From assembly GCA_948474755.1 (NCBI GenBank), contig CAOLHI010000063.1:1-64000 (forward strand): a stretch of 64,000 nucleotides of DNA, written 5' to 3'. Shown here piece by piece: positions 46,460 to 56,635 of the stretch. The notes beneath the pieces were generated by a model. That model did no database searches. It was not told where the DNA came from and was given only the letters and a program-made list of their open reading frames with translations. This stretch comes from Ctenosaura bakeri. Taxonomy: Eukaryota > Chordata > Lepidosauria > Squamata > Iguanidae. Each line of letters begins with the position of its first letter. The stretch's first letter is position 1. Both the position numbers and the translations under genes were made by a program.

Positions 46460-46660
46460 GTCCAATTTATAGTACAGACTTATAGCACTAGCACTCCACT
46501 TTAACTGCCATGGTTGCATCCTATGGAATACTGACTGACAGTTGAGGGAGAGGCATTTCAAATTTTCACCCAGAGCAGTCCAGGATGTCATGAGACAGAA
46601 CCATGGCAGTTAAAGGAGAATAATAGTGCTATATGTGTAGCATGAATGGGCCCCTAGACT
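46460..46660. mobile_element. Type B-like TIR element, degraded
   Basis: TATAGCACTAGCACTCCACT, TTAACTGCCATGGTTGCATC and the inverted CATGGCAGTTAAAGGAGAAT mark the two arms, ending near TGAATGGGCCC. Confidence 0.6.
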
Positions 46661-47255
46661 AATAGGTGTCATGTTTTGCATGCAGAATATATCAGGTCTG
46701 TCTCCTAGTATTTCCAGATGAAAAGAAAGAAAATAGATCTCTGGTGGAAAAGACCTTACTTGAACCTTTGAGGAGGTCCTGCAAGTAGGTGGACTGGTTA
46801 CTAAATAATATGGGCTAGTGGTCTGACCCGGAAATAAGGCAACTTAATATTTCCTTCTGACTCCTCTCTGTTTCTCATCTTAAATCCTCCATCCTGAGAG
46901 GCACTATTCATGAGATAATTAAGACCTCCTTAGCAGTTTCAAAGTTTTCACAAAGGCTGAAAGAGATGCTGCTCAAAACAGTAGCATTATCAATCCACAA
47001 CTTCCCATAATAGGCTTCTTTTGTTATGCTGAACAGGAGTTTATTTCACCTAACTATCCAGTATGCACTAACCTGACTCAGGTGTGGTATCCTGGTGTCC
47101 TACTCCTCTGATGTACAATGCCAATGGTACTGGAAAATATATTTGATGGAGCAATATTTTTCTCTATTGCTGTAGTGGAGAAAACCTCAGCCAATACATT
47201 GCATTCATTTACTTAATGCATTTTTAATTCACTTTCAAGGTAGATCATCATACCA
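46661..47255. other. Intergenic, unassigned
   Basis: No gene or repeat family recognised. Confidence 0.35.
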
Positions 47256-47515
47256 ATGTCACTTACAATGCTTAAATTACTCCCCATCCAAGGATTTCAA
47301 CTAATATTTCAACTTCTTGAAAATGTGAACATTGTGCAACAGACTGCAATGACTTGGAATGTGTTGGATTCTCCTTTGTTAGAGGTTCTTAAGCACAGGC
47401 TGAATGGCCACCCATCAGGAATGAACACTGTTGGATTTCTTGCACTGGTAGGAGATTGGACTAGATGATCTTTGAGATACCTTCCAGCTTCATGATTCTT
47501 TGACCTTAAGGTTAA
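47256..47515 (+). mobile_element. CR1 LINE 3' end (plus)
   Basis: Encodes WNVLDSPLLEVLKHRLNGHP followed by a stop and the CR1 3' untranslated end (TAGATGATCTTTGAGATACC, CTTCATGATTCTTTGA). It is the only CR1 copy on the + strand that I found. Confidence 0.88.
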
Positions 47516-48639
47516 TCTTTAGGTTAGGAATTTCATTGGGTCCATATCTAGTATGTCCAGAAAACCTTCTGCCTTGCTTGCAATCTGAACTCTCTGAGGG
47601 CACTAATCCAGTTGTTTTTGGTAATGGACGATAGATCTCCAAATTGTCCCTTGTGCTTCTCTTTTGTAGTGTGGCACAACAGCCTTGGGTTGATTTATTT
47701 ATATAGAGCAAGACACTGGAAATTATTCATATGCCAAAGATAAAGAGCATCAACAAGTGCCATTGTTTGTACCTGAAAGAAGATTCTTATATCCCCAAAC
47801 TATCAACTAAGCTTGAAATGAATATTTAGTTACAATATTAGAATATTTAGTTACAAACATAGATATACAAACATTCTTCTTATTACTATAAATCAGGTGG
47901 GAAACATGCATTCCTCCATATGTTGATGGACTACAACTCAGCATTACTGACCATCGGGTATGCTGGCTAGGGCACCAGGGACTTCCTGTACAACATCTAG
48001 AAGGCTGCTAAAGTGGTCCCACTGAATCAGTGGACCTTTCACAAGTCTTGACTTAGCAAAGTCCTGTTGATCTACCCTAGTTAGGACTAGGATCTGGAAT
48101 TAGGCCTTAATAAAAAAATATCCAACACAGTATAACAGTGGAGTTCAAAACCCAATATAATCATGAAATGTTAACAGGGGACACTGAGTCAATCAATCTA
48201 ATCTACTTCACTGGCAGAAATTCCATCATGAATTTCTTGGACAAAGGACAAATATAAACATAATAAATAAAATTAATATACAGTATTGATGCAGTGCCTG
48301 GAGCTTGCTACAAGCACTGATTTCAGGTAAGCAGAATGACCAATTAAAACATTTAAAAGAAGTCTCTTACCTTAAAAGCCTATAGAATATATGTACATCT
48401 ATCTTCAGAGGATGCTTCTTTAATTAATTCTGTACTGGTCTTTCTATATAGATATACTAGACTTATGTGTATATTATACTATATTATGCCACAATACATG
48501 ATGCTATAGACAAGTGATTCTTAACCTTGTCTTTACCAGGGGCCCTCTGTAAATATAATCTGTTGTCAGACTTAACTCAGTATTTAAATATTGCCACTGA
48601 CAGGGGTAGGTTCTTTTGGGCAACCCTGTCTCTCTCCTT
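47516..48639. other. Intergenic, unassigned
   Basis: AT-rich intergenic DNA with no recognised element. Confidence 0.35.
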
Positions 48640-48841
48640 TGAAAACTGATTTATGGCAACCCTAAGACTAACTTATCATGGGAGTTTTCTTGGCATTTGT
48701 TGCCTTTGCCATTCTCTTTGGCTGAGAGAATGTGATTTCCGTGAGGCCACCTAGTGGATTTCCATTGCTGAGTGCAGATTCAAACTCTGGTCTCTAGAAT
48801 CATAATTTGGGCGTGCATACACCTTGCCACCATGACCCTTC
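48640..48841 (-). mobile_element. tRNA-SINE (minus)
   Basis: ATTTATGGCAACCCTAAGAC, TGATTTCCGTGAGGCCACCT, head side TCTCTAGAATCATAATTTGG. Its head abuts the first LTR-like repeat. Confidence 0.8.
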
Positions 48842-49700
48842 TGTTACCCTAATTTTCTGGGGGTTCCTCAGAGGACACCTAGACTGACCTCGATTTTAAG
48901 GGGATTTCCAAGTTGCATCAAGCATGCGCCCAGCACCACACGAGAGGTAGGGTAACCTTGCAAGACCTTATACCCAACTTTTACGGGGTCAGGCTGAATC
49001 AAAAACCAGACAAAATTAATTTATAATTATTTTCTTTATTTAAAACATAAGTCACTACACACTTACGCACCCACTCATGCAGACCTAAGAAAAATAAAGA
49101 GAGGAAAATTGATAGGGGATTTAAAGAGGAGTATCCGGAGAATACTACACCTGCTCCAGGTGTCCGGGGAGCCAAAGTGGAGCCAGAGAGTTGAGAGCGG
49201 TGAGGCTCAGCACGTGGAGGCTGAGGGGAAAGCTCGGCAAATGGAGCGGCAGCAAGGCAGGGAGGAAGCCAAGAGCAAACCAAGGAAGTGCTTGAAAACC
49301 GAGCAGTAGTTATAGGGGCAAACGTGCCTGGAGGGTAGACAGTCCCCAGGGAGTACAATAGGTGCTCAAACGGAGACAAAGCCTCTGAAAGGTCAGTGCT
49401 TGACTTGATGGGTTTCAGTCAGGGTTGTCAATAGCCCTGACGGTATGCAAATAGGCAGCATTGTGTAGTCGGGAGCGCTAATCCTGTCAAGCTGACGGTT
49501 TGGGGCTGAGAACCGTTTGTGTGCTTGGTGCATACTTAATTGTGTTTTGATGTGTACTTGCCTGGAGGCCTCCTGAAGTGGCGCAACAGAAAGTTACTGG
49601 CCTGACCAGGATTTTTCTTGGTATTTTTCAGCCGTTCGGCCGTGCCCGTATGCATGCTAATCCGGAGGCCTCTCAAGCATGTGGAGGGGTATATTTTTAT
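48842..49700 (-). mobile_element. LTR-like repeat, copy 1 (minus, boundary at 49700 uncertain)
   Basis: On the minus strand the sequence would run to a terminal …AGGGTAACA, with an AATAAA at 49035-49040 (complement) and a TATA-like CCCCTATAAC near 49310-49317. A second copy at 51588 has the same spacing of these signals and shares AGGTAGGGTAAC/AGGCAGGGTAAC, CAGCAAGGCAGG and GGCTGAGAnCCGT. This fits a solo LTR of an endogenous retrovirus or Gypsy-type element. No internal coding region was found. Confidence 0.5.
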
Positions 49701-50531
49701 AAGCCAATTTATATTAAATTGTAGACCCTGGGTTCAGGTTTATCCATCGCAGTAACACTTTTGTCATGGATGTGGCAGTGTGTGCATGCCAAACTGCTTC
49801 CCTGATTGCAAACAAGGGAGCGGTTTGGGTGTGTGCACATGCCTGCTGCCATGCCCCCTTTTGTCAGCGATGCATCAGCAGTGGGTGTCAGTGCTGAGGA
49901 ACACAGTACCAGGTGTGTGAGGGCTAGTTCAGTTTTTTAAAACTTGGGTTGTTGCATGGTTTGACACCTGTATGAAGAAAAAAATATTTTCTTGTAGGAT
50001 GAGGAGCAGCTAGTCAGAAGAATTAAACAAGAAAGTTATCCCTGAACACTATACCACCAGGCTGTAAATTAATGTTGATATTTCTTTCCTGAAAAATAAA
50101 AAAAATATCACTGCATATACAAGGGTAGGATGTCAGCTAGAAATCCAGGCTAGCTGCTAAAGGCCTTTTGAGATTTTGCTGATGGTTTAAAATTATCGTG
50201 AGCAAGATGGTACAGCCATTCCACACATTCCACATAATCATAACTAGCTATAGACCATTTGACATCTCATACACACCAGGTACTCTTAAAATTATTATCA
50301 CCCTTGAGCAAGTTAAAGGGTTCTTGAATTATGCTGCTAGCTTTGCACACATTACCTAGCAGCACATGTATGTGTGCTGTGGTATGTATAATAATGATTC
50401 CTCACCATATATCAGTTTAGTGGTAGCCTGCCTATTACATGGCAACAAATCTGCATTATTTTTCCCTAACACCAACAGCTAATCTTATGTCTCTGTCCAA
50501 GTTCACAATGAGGTCACAAACCTATGTCCTC
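49701..50531. other. Intergenic, unassigned
   Basis: No element recognised with confidence. Confidence 0.35.
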
Positions 50532-51587
50532 TTGTTGATGTATGCCTTCAAGTTGTTTCTGACTTGTGGTGACCCTAAAGCAAACCTATCACAGGGTTTT
50601 CTTGGCAAGATTTGTTCAGAGGGAATTTGCCTTTGCATTCCTCTGAGGCTGAGGGCCTTCCATAGAATCATAGAGTTGGAAGAGACCACAGGGGCTTTCC
50701 AGTCCAACCCCCTGCTACGCAGAAACACCCATGAAAGCATTTCCAACAGATGGCCATCCAGCCTCTGCTTAAAAATCTCCAAAGAAGGAGACTCTACCAC
50801 ACTCTAAGGCAGCCTATTCCACTGCTGGACAGCTCTGATTGTCAGGAAGTTCTTCCTGAGGTTTAAGTGGAATCTCCTTTCCTGCAACTTGAATCCATTG
50901 CTCCTTGTCCTAGTCTCTGGATCAGTGGAAAACAAGCCTGTTCCCTCATCAATATGACACCCTTTCAAATATTTAAACGTGGCTATCATGTCCCCTCTTA
51001 ACTTTCTCTTCTGCAGACTAAATATACCCAGCTCCTTAAGCTGCTCCTTATAGGGCATGGCTTCCAGTTCCTTCACCATTTTGGTTGCCCTCCCCTGGAC
51101 ATGTTCCAGCTTGTCAATATCCTTTCCGAATTGAGGTGCCCAGAACTGGACACAGGATTCCAAATGAGGTCTAACCAAAGCAGAACAGAGTAGTACCATT
51201 ACCTCACTTGATCTAGACACTATACTCCTATTGATGCAACCAAGAATCACGTTGGCTTTCTTGGCTGCCGCATCACACTTATCCACAATACGCTGTTCTA
51301 GTGCTGTTCTAGTGTTATTCTTCCACTTTCAAGAATTCTGGGATTTGTAGTTTCCTGAGGCCAAAATTGCTCTCTGGCTGAGAATTCTAAAGGCCCCTCC
51401 TTAAACTGCAAACCCCAGGATTCCATAGGAGGTCAAAAGTGGGGTAAGAGCATGATAAAAGTGTAGTGTGGAAAAGCCCTGAGAAACTGTGTCTTGCCCA
51501 AGGTCAGTCACCCAGTGGGTCTCAATGGCTGTGCGGGGATTCAAACCAGGGTTTGAGAGTCCAGTGCTCAAGCCGCTACACCACACT
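50532..51587 (-). mobile_element. Triple-nested composite: SINE broken by a type A TIR element broken by CR1
   Basis: SINE text at 50541-50650 (TATGCCTTCAAGTTGTTTCT to CTCTGAGGCTGA) resumes at 51480 (TGAGAAACTGTGTCTTGCCC) and ends at its tRNA head near 51587. Between them the TIR element starts GGGCCTTCC, is interrupted by CR1, and continues at about 51291-51479 with ATTCTGGGATTTGTAGTTTC to GTGTAGTGTGGAAAAGCCC. The interruption of the SINE is at the same point as in the copy at 20475-20912. Confidence 0.87.
50661..51290 (-). mobile_element. CR1 LINE 3' fragment (minus), innermost insert
   Basis: Minus peptides [40 protein letters not shown] and [20 protein letters not shown] match the other CR1 copies. 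The CR1 3' end motif is ATAGAATCATAGAG at the left. Confidence 0.92.
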
Positions 51588-52480
51588 TGTTACCCTGTGT
51601 GTTGGGGGTCCTGGGAGGGGCGCCCAAATTGCCAAATAAAACACAAGTTGGGGGAATTTTAGCTGGAGCACTCTCGTGGCTAAACAAGAGGCAGGGTAAC
51701 TTTAGCAAGGATCTTTAATCCAATGTATACAGCGGTGGGTCAGAGAGCGGCTAGACAAGGTTTTCAAAGTAACAAACAATATTTTATTAAAGACAAGAAA
51801 CACGAAAGACAAGACATAAACTAACTAACTGGGAAGTAGAAACGGGGAGTTGCAAAAGGATAGGCAATACAACACCTGGTCTCGTAGTCCTGGAGAAGAG
51901 TGGGGTTCCGGGGAAGAAAGCTCAGCGTGGTTAGCTGAGGGGAGTTCCTTAGACAACCGACAGCAAGGCAGGATGGAAGTCCAAAGTAGTCCGAAGACTG
52001 TTTGGAAATTAGGGGCTTTTATAGGGGAGTTTGTGGCTACCGGCTATGGCAAGCCAGGTGAGAACAAAAGGAGTTTTAGCGCTAGACAAAGGATCTGGCA
52101 AAGATCAAGTTTACATGATTGGATTTGCTCTTGATGACAATAGTGTGGCGGGTACGTTGATGGCCCAACATAAAGGAATGGCTTGGCTGAGAGCCGTACC
52201 GCTATTGTGAAGTTTGCAGATGGAAGTTCCCTGAAGCTACGAGCGAGGCTTGAGTTGCTGGCCTCAATGGGGTCTGGAATGTAAAGCCATTAGTGGCCGC
52301 ACTCTGTCCGTGCTTGTCCAGAGAACCTCGCAAACACGTCGAGTGGGTTGGCTGGAAAAAGGTCAAGCTAAGGCCGAATTGTTGGATATCAAAATGATAT
52401 CTGGGGGTCCTCACCCACAGTGCCATAGCGGAAGTAACACACTGGCTCAGGTCTGTACTTTTTCAGATGGTAGATAGGGC
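51588..52480 (-). mobile_element. LTR-like repeat, copy 2 (minus, right boundary uncertain)
   Basis: Starts TGTTACCCTGTGTGTTGGGG on the + strand. The complement has AATAAA at 51783-51788 and a good TATA box CTATAAAAGCCCC at about 52012-52024. Polyadenylation and TATA signals are spaced as in copy 1. It shows no reading frame of retroviral type and is too diverged from copy 1 to be its sister LTR from a single insertion. Confidence 0.5.
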
Positions 52481-52799
52481 CTCATTAGGGTTGCCAGTTT
52501 AGGATCAACCCAGGCTCTGAGCTTTCCAAGACAAAACATAAGATCCAAGAACAGCCCCTGGTAATGTCATTAAGCATTATACATTAAGTACCAAATACAG
52601 TTGCTCAAAGCCTATCATTTAGACATACACACACACACAAGTCAAACGCACACAGAGAAAAAATAGTTTCTTGTTTTGAAACTGAGACAAAAATCTTTGC
52701 TAATTTGCTATTCTCAGATCAAGATGAAATGAGGGGATTATTCTTTCTCACTTAATTAGGAGAGACAGGACATGAAACATTTAATCTAGCCTACTTGCT

Positions 52800-52995
52800 T
52801 TTGAGAGCCAGTGTGGTGTATTGGTTTGAGTGTTGGACTGCAACCTTAAAGACTAGGGTTTGATTGCCAGCTGGGCCATGGAAAGCCATTGCTTGACCTT
52901 GGGTGTGTCACACACTCTCAGCCATGGAAAACCCATGATAGGTTCACCTTAGTGTTGCCTTAAACTGGGATTGACTTGAAGGCATGCAACAACTT
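52800..52995 (+). mobile_element. tRNA-SINE (plus)
   Basis: GAGAGCCAGTGTGGTGTATT, GGGTTTGATTGCC, TTGGGTGTGTCACACACTCT, tail GACTTGAAGGCATGCAACAA. A full-length copy. Confidence 0.9.
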
Positions 52996-54469
52996 GCTTC
53001 TAGCCAGATGGTGAATGCAAAGCAGAGTGGACAGTGATCTCTGGTGCCACAATGATTGGGAAGGAAGGAGGGAGCTAAATAAGGAAATACGTAGACCCTT
53101 GGCAAGTCTTTGCAAGTTGTTATGTAAATCATGTAAGCCTAGCCCAGAAGCTGCTGTACCAGGTAAGCTGGAGACTTGCACACAGCCCTTTCCTCTTACC
53201 CAGAGCTGAGCCCCACAAAAGCAGAGACTTTGCACTCTCATCTCCTGCCTGGAAAGATCCACCAAAACTAGCATCTCGGGGCCAGTCCCTAGATCTACCA
53301 ACCCTAGACCTCACATGTTTGAAAATAGCACGGTAGGGAGAAGGCTATGCCAGTGCTTCCCAGGTTATCTGACATAAAGGAATGGCATTTCCCTCCGAGT
53401 CCGTCAGAAGCTCCTACCATATTTGGTCCACTGGCTACAATTGTTTGTTTCTTGGAAGTCCACACAGTACTGGCAGCCAGGACAAACCCTATAAGTAGCA
53501 CCAAGAGAGGCTATAATACTTCAATTATCTTCAGATGTTATTTTAGCATGTATATTGGATGGGGGGAAAAGATTGTACCTGTTTGTGAATACTAACTCTG
53601 CCAATAACAGTAACGTGGTACTCACATAGTCTCTACCGATGCAAACAGGACCCTTTCCTATTCCAGGGTTCACTGTCTGCACAGGCACAGCATACGTGCA
53701 GATGGAGCTGATATGCACAGGTTCCTGTAGGCATTATCCTGGGCAGGCCAAGTGGTCACGATCCAGCTTCTTGTACATGCATTCAAAAGTACATTTGCAC
53801 ACTCTTCCAGATTCTTAAGAGCAGGGATTTATGTACTGCACAGAGGAACATTTAGTCATGGTAGCCCACATGTACCCAGAAACAGATTTACTGCTTGTGA
53901 GGTAAACTAGATGATATATCTCTTTTTTTAAAGTATCAGTGGAACCACAAAGGCTTTTAATGCTACCAAGGGTAGTAGCTGGAGTGGGGTTAGGGCTTAC
54001 TCTTTCCTGCTTGCTTACCGAAAATCACCTTCCTCATGTTGCCTTCCTTCTCAGGGGAGAAAACAGTCTTTGGCTGGAAAGAACTGCAGCTTAAATGGCT
54101 GGTTTCGATCAGAATAAACAGCCTGTGCAAAACATTCCACACAGAGGACTGATGTGGTCAATAGCGGGACACTCGGCAGCAACAATGAAGGAATTAATAC
54201 AGATTTGGAGATGTAACATTTGTCTCCTATAACATCCCCTTTTGCAGTCAGAAACAATAAGTTGAAATATTAGTACCGTGTATCTGTATGAGCCGGGGCA
54301 AAGACAAGACGCCTTCGGTGGGCCCCATCCTTGGGCAAGTGTTCCTTTTCCTCAGTTTTGTCCCTAGCCTCATTCATTTCCTGTCCCCTTCTGAGAACTA
54401 GTCTTTGCCCCTAGTAGACCTCAAGGCCAACGATGTGAGAGTGGCAGGTGCTTTCTGCGTGCAAACTCA
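52996..54469. other. Intergenic, unassigned
   Basis: No gene or named repeat found; the short ORFs are unsupported. Confidence 0.4.
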
Positions 54470-54845
54470 GGCCATTTCCGCACTAGCCTGTTATAGCGCA
54501 ATGATTCCACTTTCAACATCCTCTGGAATCCTGGGGTTGGCCCCTCCCAAAATTGCAAATCCCAGGATTCCAGAGGATGTTGATGCCCTGGTGGCGCAGT
54601 GGTTAAATGCCAGTACTGCAAGCCACAAGGTTGTGAGTTCTATCCTGCCGGGCTCCAAGGTTGACTCAGCCTTCCATCCTTTCGTAGGTCGGTAAAATGA
54701 GTACCCAGCTTGTTGGGGGCATGTATAGAAAATGTATCGAAATACATGCTATTTGTAAGTTGTTCGCCGCCTCGATCCATATGGAGAGGCGGGATACAAA
54801 TAAATAATTTTAAAAAAAAAATAACAGGCTAGTGTGGAAATGGCC
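54470..54845. mobile_element. Palindromic TIR element, type A, TSD TCA, interrupted by a Sauria SINE
   Basis: GGCCATTTCCGCACTAGCCT at the left and GGCTAGTGTGGAAATGGCC at the right, flanked by TCA at 54467-54469 and 54846-54848. The right arm is broken after GAGGATGTTGA by the SINE and resumes ATAACAGGCTAG, so about 18 bp of the arm are missing. Confidence 0.9.
54586..54825 (+). mobile_element. Sauria-type SINE
   Basis: The tRNA-derived head (CCCTGGTGGCGCAGTGGTTA, B-box GGTTGTGAGTTCTATCC) is followed by GACTCAGCCTTCCATCCTTT and a Bov-B-like tail (TTCGCCGCCTCGATCCATAT, GGCGGGATACAAATAAATAA) and A-run. This combination is known from squamates and is the best taxonomic marker in the window. Confidence 0.88.
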
Positions 54846-55027
54846 TCAGAGGGGGATGGACAGCCTGTGAAAGCAAGGGGCAGCGGCAGAACCAGGGGGG
54901 TCCTGGCTTTGGGCCCCCTGGATGCTGGACACAGCAGGTGTCCAACCTTGCCCTCTCTTTCTGCGTGAACTTTGTACTTTTGTAATTTGCCTGAGGTTGT
55001 CAGTCTTTTTAAAGCACACACATCCCC

Positions 55028-55140
55028 TAAGGCTCTTCTGCACTGCACTGTTATAGTGGAATCATTCCACTTTCAACATCCTATGGAATCCTGGGGTTTA
55101 CAGTTTAGGGAGAGGCCTTTTGAGGCTTAAAATGTCCCTT
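55028..55140. mobile_element. Type A TIR element, half copy
   Basis: GGCTCTTCTGCACTGCACTG, ATTCCACTTTCAACATCCTA, GGGGTTTACAGTTTAGGGAG: one arm only, lying at the edge of the CpG island. Confidence 0.75.
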
Positions 55141-55382
55141 TCCAGCGCCCAGCAGCTCGAAACTCTGGTGAGAAACTTGTATCAGCAGTTTCAGGGATTC
55201 ACACGTATTTCACGTCCCAAAGGTGGGCCCAAAGGCATGCTAAGACACGAAACGTGTAAGAAATAAATGCGTACAAGCGCCCTTCTTAACACACTCCCTT
55301 CCCCCTCAACTCCTGATTCTCCATCACCCGCCTTACAAAGTTCCCTTCCCCATTCCTCCCTCAGCCGCAGTGGTGCCGTCAT

Positions 55383-55394
55383 TGCGCATGCGCA
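55383..55394. promoter_or_regulatory. NRF1 binding site
   Basis: TGCGCATGCGCA is the palindromic NRF1 consensus, common in CpG-island promoters. Confidence 0.75.
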
Positions 55395-55559
55395 CCGACG
55401 GCAGCTGCCGGCTTGGAGGTTCGGTGGGGGAAGGGAACAGGCAGGCTACAAGACACGGAGCGCGCGACTGGCTGTGGCAGAGCGCGTCTCGTTTGCCCGC
55501 GAGGCACGCCCCCGCTTCCTTTGGTAAACGAGTGGGAAACCCTCCTCTCCCGCTTCTTC

Positions 55560-55900
55560 ATTGGCTGAGACAAAAGAGGCGGGGACTTCTCGCGGAACGA
55601 CAAATTTGCATTCAAGGAGGCGGAGCTTCTCTCCGCTCAGAGCTCTCGGCTGAGTCCTCAACAAAACAGGTCGCGTCACTTACAGGCAGGGAAAAACCCA
55701 TTGGCTGTTTTGGTGGCAAAGGCGGGAATAGAAATGTGAGACGACTCGCTATTGGCTGGTTGCTGAAAGAGTAATTCTCCAGACTATTTCCCTCCCCTAC
55801 TGTCTTTCTTTTTCCTGATTGGCCGGCGGCGGGGGTCTCGAGTCCATGCAAGGAGGCGGGTGTTACAAGCTTAGAGTTTTGAGAAAGGCTCTCCCATTGG
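55560..55900 (-). promoter_or_regulatory. Array of five inverted CCAAT boxes (NF-Y)
   Basis: ATTGG at 55560, 55700, 55751, 55818 and 55896; four are preceded by C, T or G as in the extended NF-Y site and three are followed by CT(G). The spacings of 140, 51, 67 and 78 bp resemble multi-CCAAT promoters of cell-cycle or housekeeping genes. All five are in the same orientation. Confidence 0.75.
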
Positions 55901-55904
55901 TGCG

Positions 55905-56182
55905 CAAGACAGGCCTGTGGAGTCGGAGAGAGAGAGAAAGAGCCCCTCCCTTGCCTCGTTTAGCCGGTTAGGAAGCGCGGCGGCGCGCGCCAGGAAGAAA
56001 GAGAGAAGCCGTCTAGCCTGTTGGGTGCGCGCTCCCGCGGGGGCGCGCAGCCGAAGGGAGGGGGAGGCGAGAGCATCTCTTTCTCTCTCCCTGACGTGCA
56101 CGGCGGCGGCGCGGCCGCGGCTCCTCCTTTGTTCGCCCTCCCCGCCCGCTCTGGAACTCTTGGGCTGCCGGGGGCCGGCACG
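55905..56182 (+). other. Putative noncoding first exon
   Basis: Lies just downstream of the CCAAT array and contains no ATG from about 55900 to 56182. It ends with a consensus donor CACG|GTAAGC. A second donor, GAGG|GTAAGA at 56422, could give a longer exon. The start site is a guess. The gene is unknown, and the following intron would extend beyond the window or to an unrecognised exon. Confidence 0.5.
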
Positions 56183-56455
56183 GTAAGCGGAAAGCCGCGC
56201 GGGAGGGGAGGGGGTGAGGGAGGGTGCGGACCGCGCACGCGCGTGGATGGAGGGATGGATGAATGAATGGGTGCCTGGTCGTGTGAACGGACCCGGGAGA
56301 GGGGATCGCGGGGCTGAGGGGACCGTGGGTGGGGGGGGGTATCGGGGGGAGTGGGGAGGAAGGAGAGCAGCGTCGCCCCCCTCCAGCAGCCGGGATCTCG
56401 CCTTCGGGGCCGTCTGTGAGGGTAAGAGAACAAACGTGCCTGTGTGTGGATGTGT

Positions 56456-56635
56456 GGCCATTTCCGCACGAGCCTGTTATAGCGCGACGATTCCACTTTC
56501 AACATCCTCTGGCATCCTGGGGTTTGCAGTTTCGGGAGGGGCCGGCCGGCCCCTCCCGAAACTGCAAACCCCAGGATGCCAGAGGATGTTGAAAGTGGAA
56601 TCGTCGCGCTATAACAGGCTCGTGCGGAAATGGCC
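56456..56635. mobile_element. Perfect 180-bp palindromic TIR element, type A
   Basis: GGCCATTTCCGCACGAGCCT to AGGCTCGTGCGGAAATGGCC. Base-by-base comparison shows the right 90 bases are the exact reverse complement of the left 90, meeting at GGCCGG|CCGGCC with no spacer. It keeps many CpGs. The flanks TGT/TAT differ at one base. It lies 274 bases after the putative first-exon donor. Confidence 0.95.

Larger units (their letters stand above)
55340..56440. promoter_or_regulatory. CpG-island promoter of an unidentified gene
   Basis: CpG-dense DNA (GCGCATGCGC, GGCGGCGGCGCGGCCGCGG, GCGCGCGCCAGG) in an otherwise CpG-poor window. It contains an NRF1 palindrome, five ATTGG (inverted CCAAT) boxes, GC-box-like GGAGGCGGAGC and a CRE-like TGACGTGC at about 56092. 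It has no TATA box, as in dispersed-start housekeeping promoters. Transcription rightward is suggested by the donor at 56183. A leftward transcript is also possible, because the complement at about 55680 has a GTAAGT donor. Confidence 0.8.

Noticed and set aside
54586..54825. Functional tRNA gene
   Set aside because: Only a tRNA-like head with degenerate promoter boxes, attached to a SINE body and A-rich tail.
55871..56461. 196-codon minus-strand ORF in the CpG island
   Set aside because: Arg/Pro/Ser-rich translation of GC-rich DNA with low stop-codon density; no domain, and it runs into the palindromic transposon.
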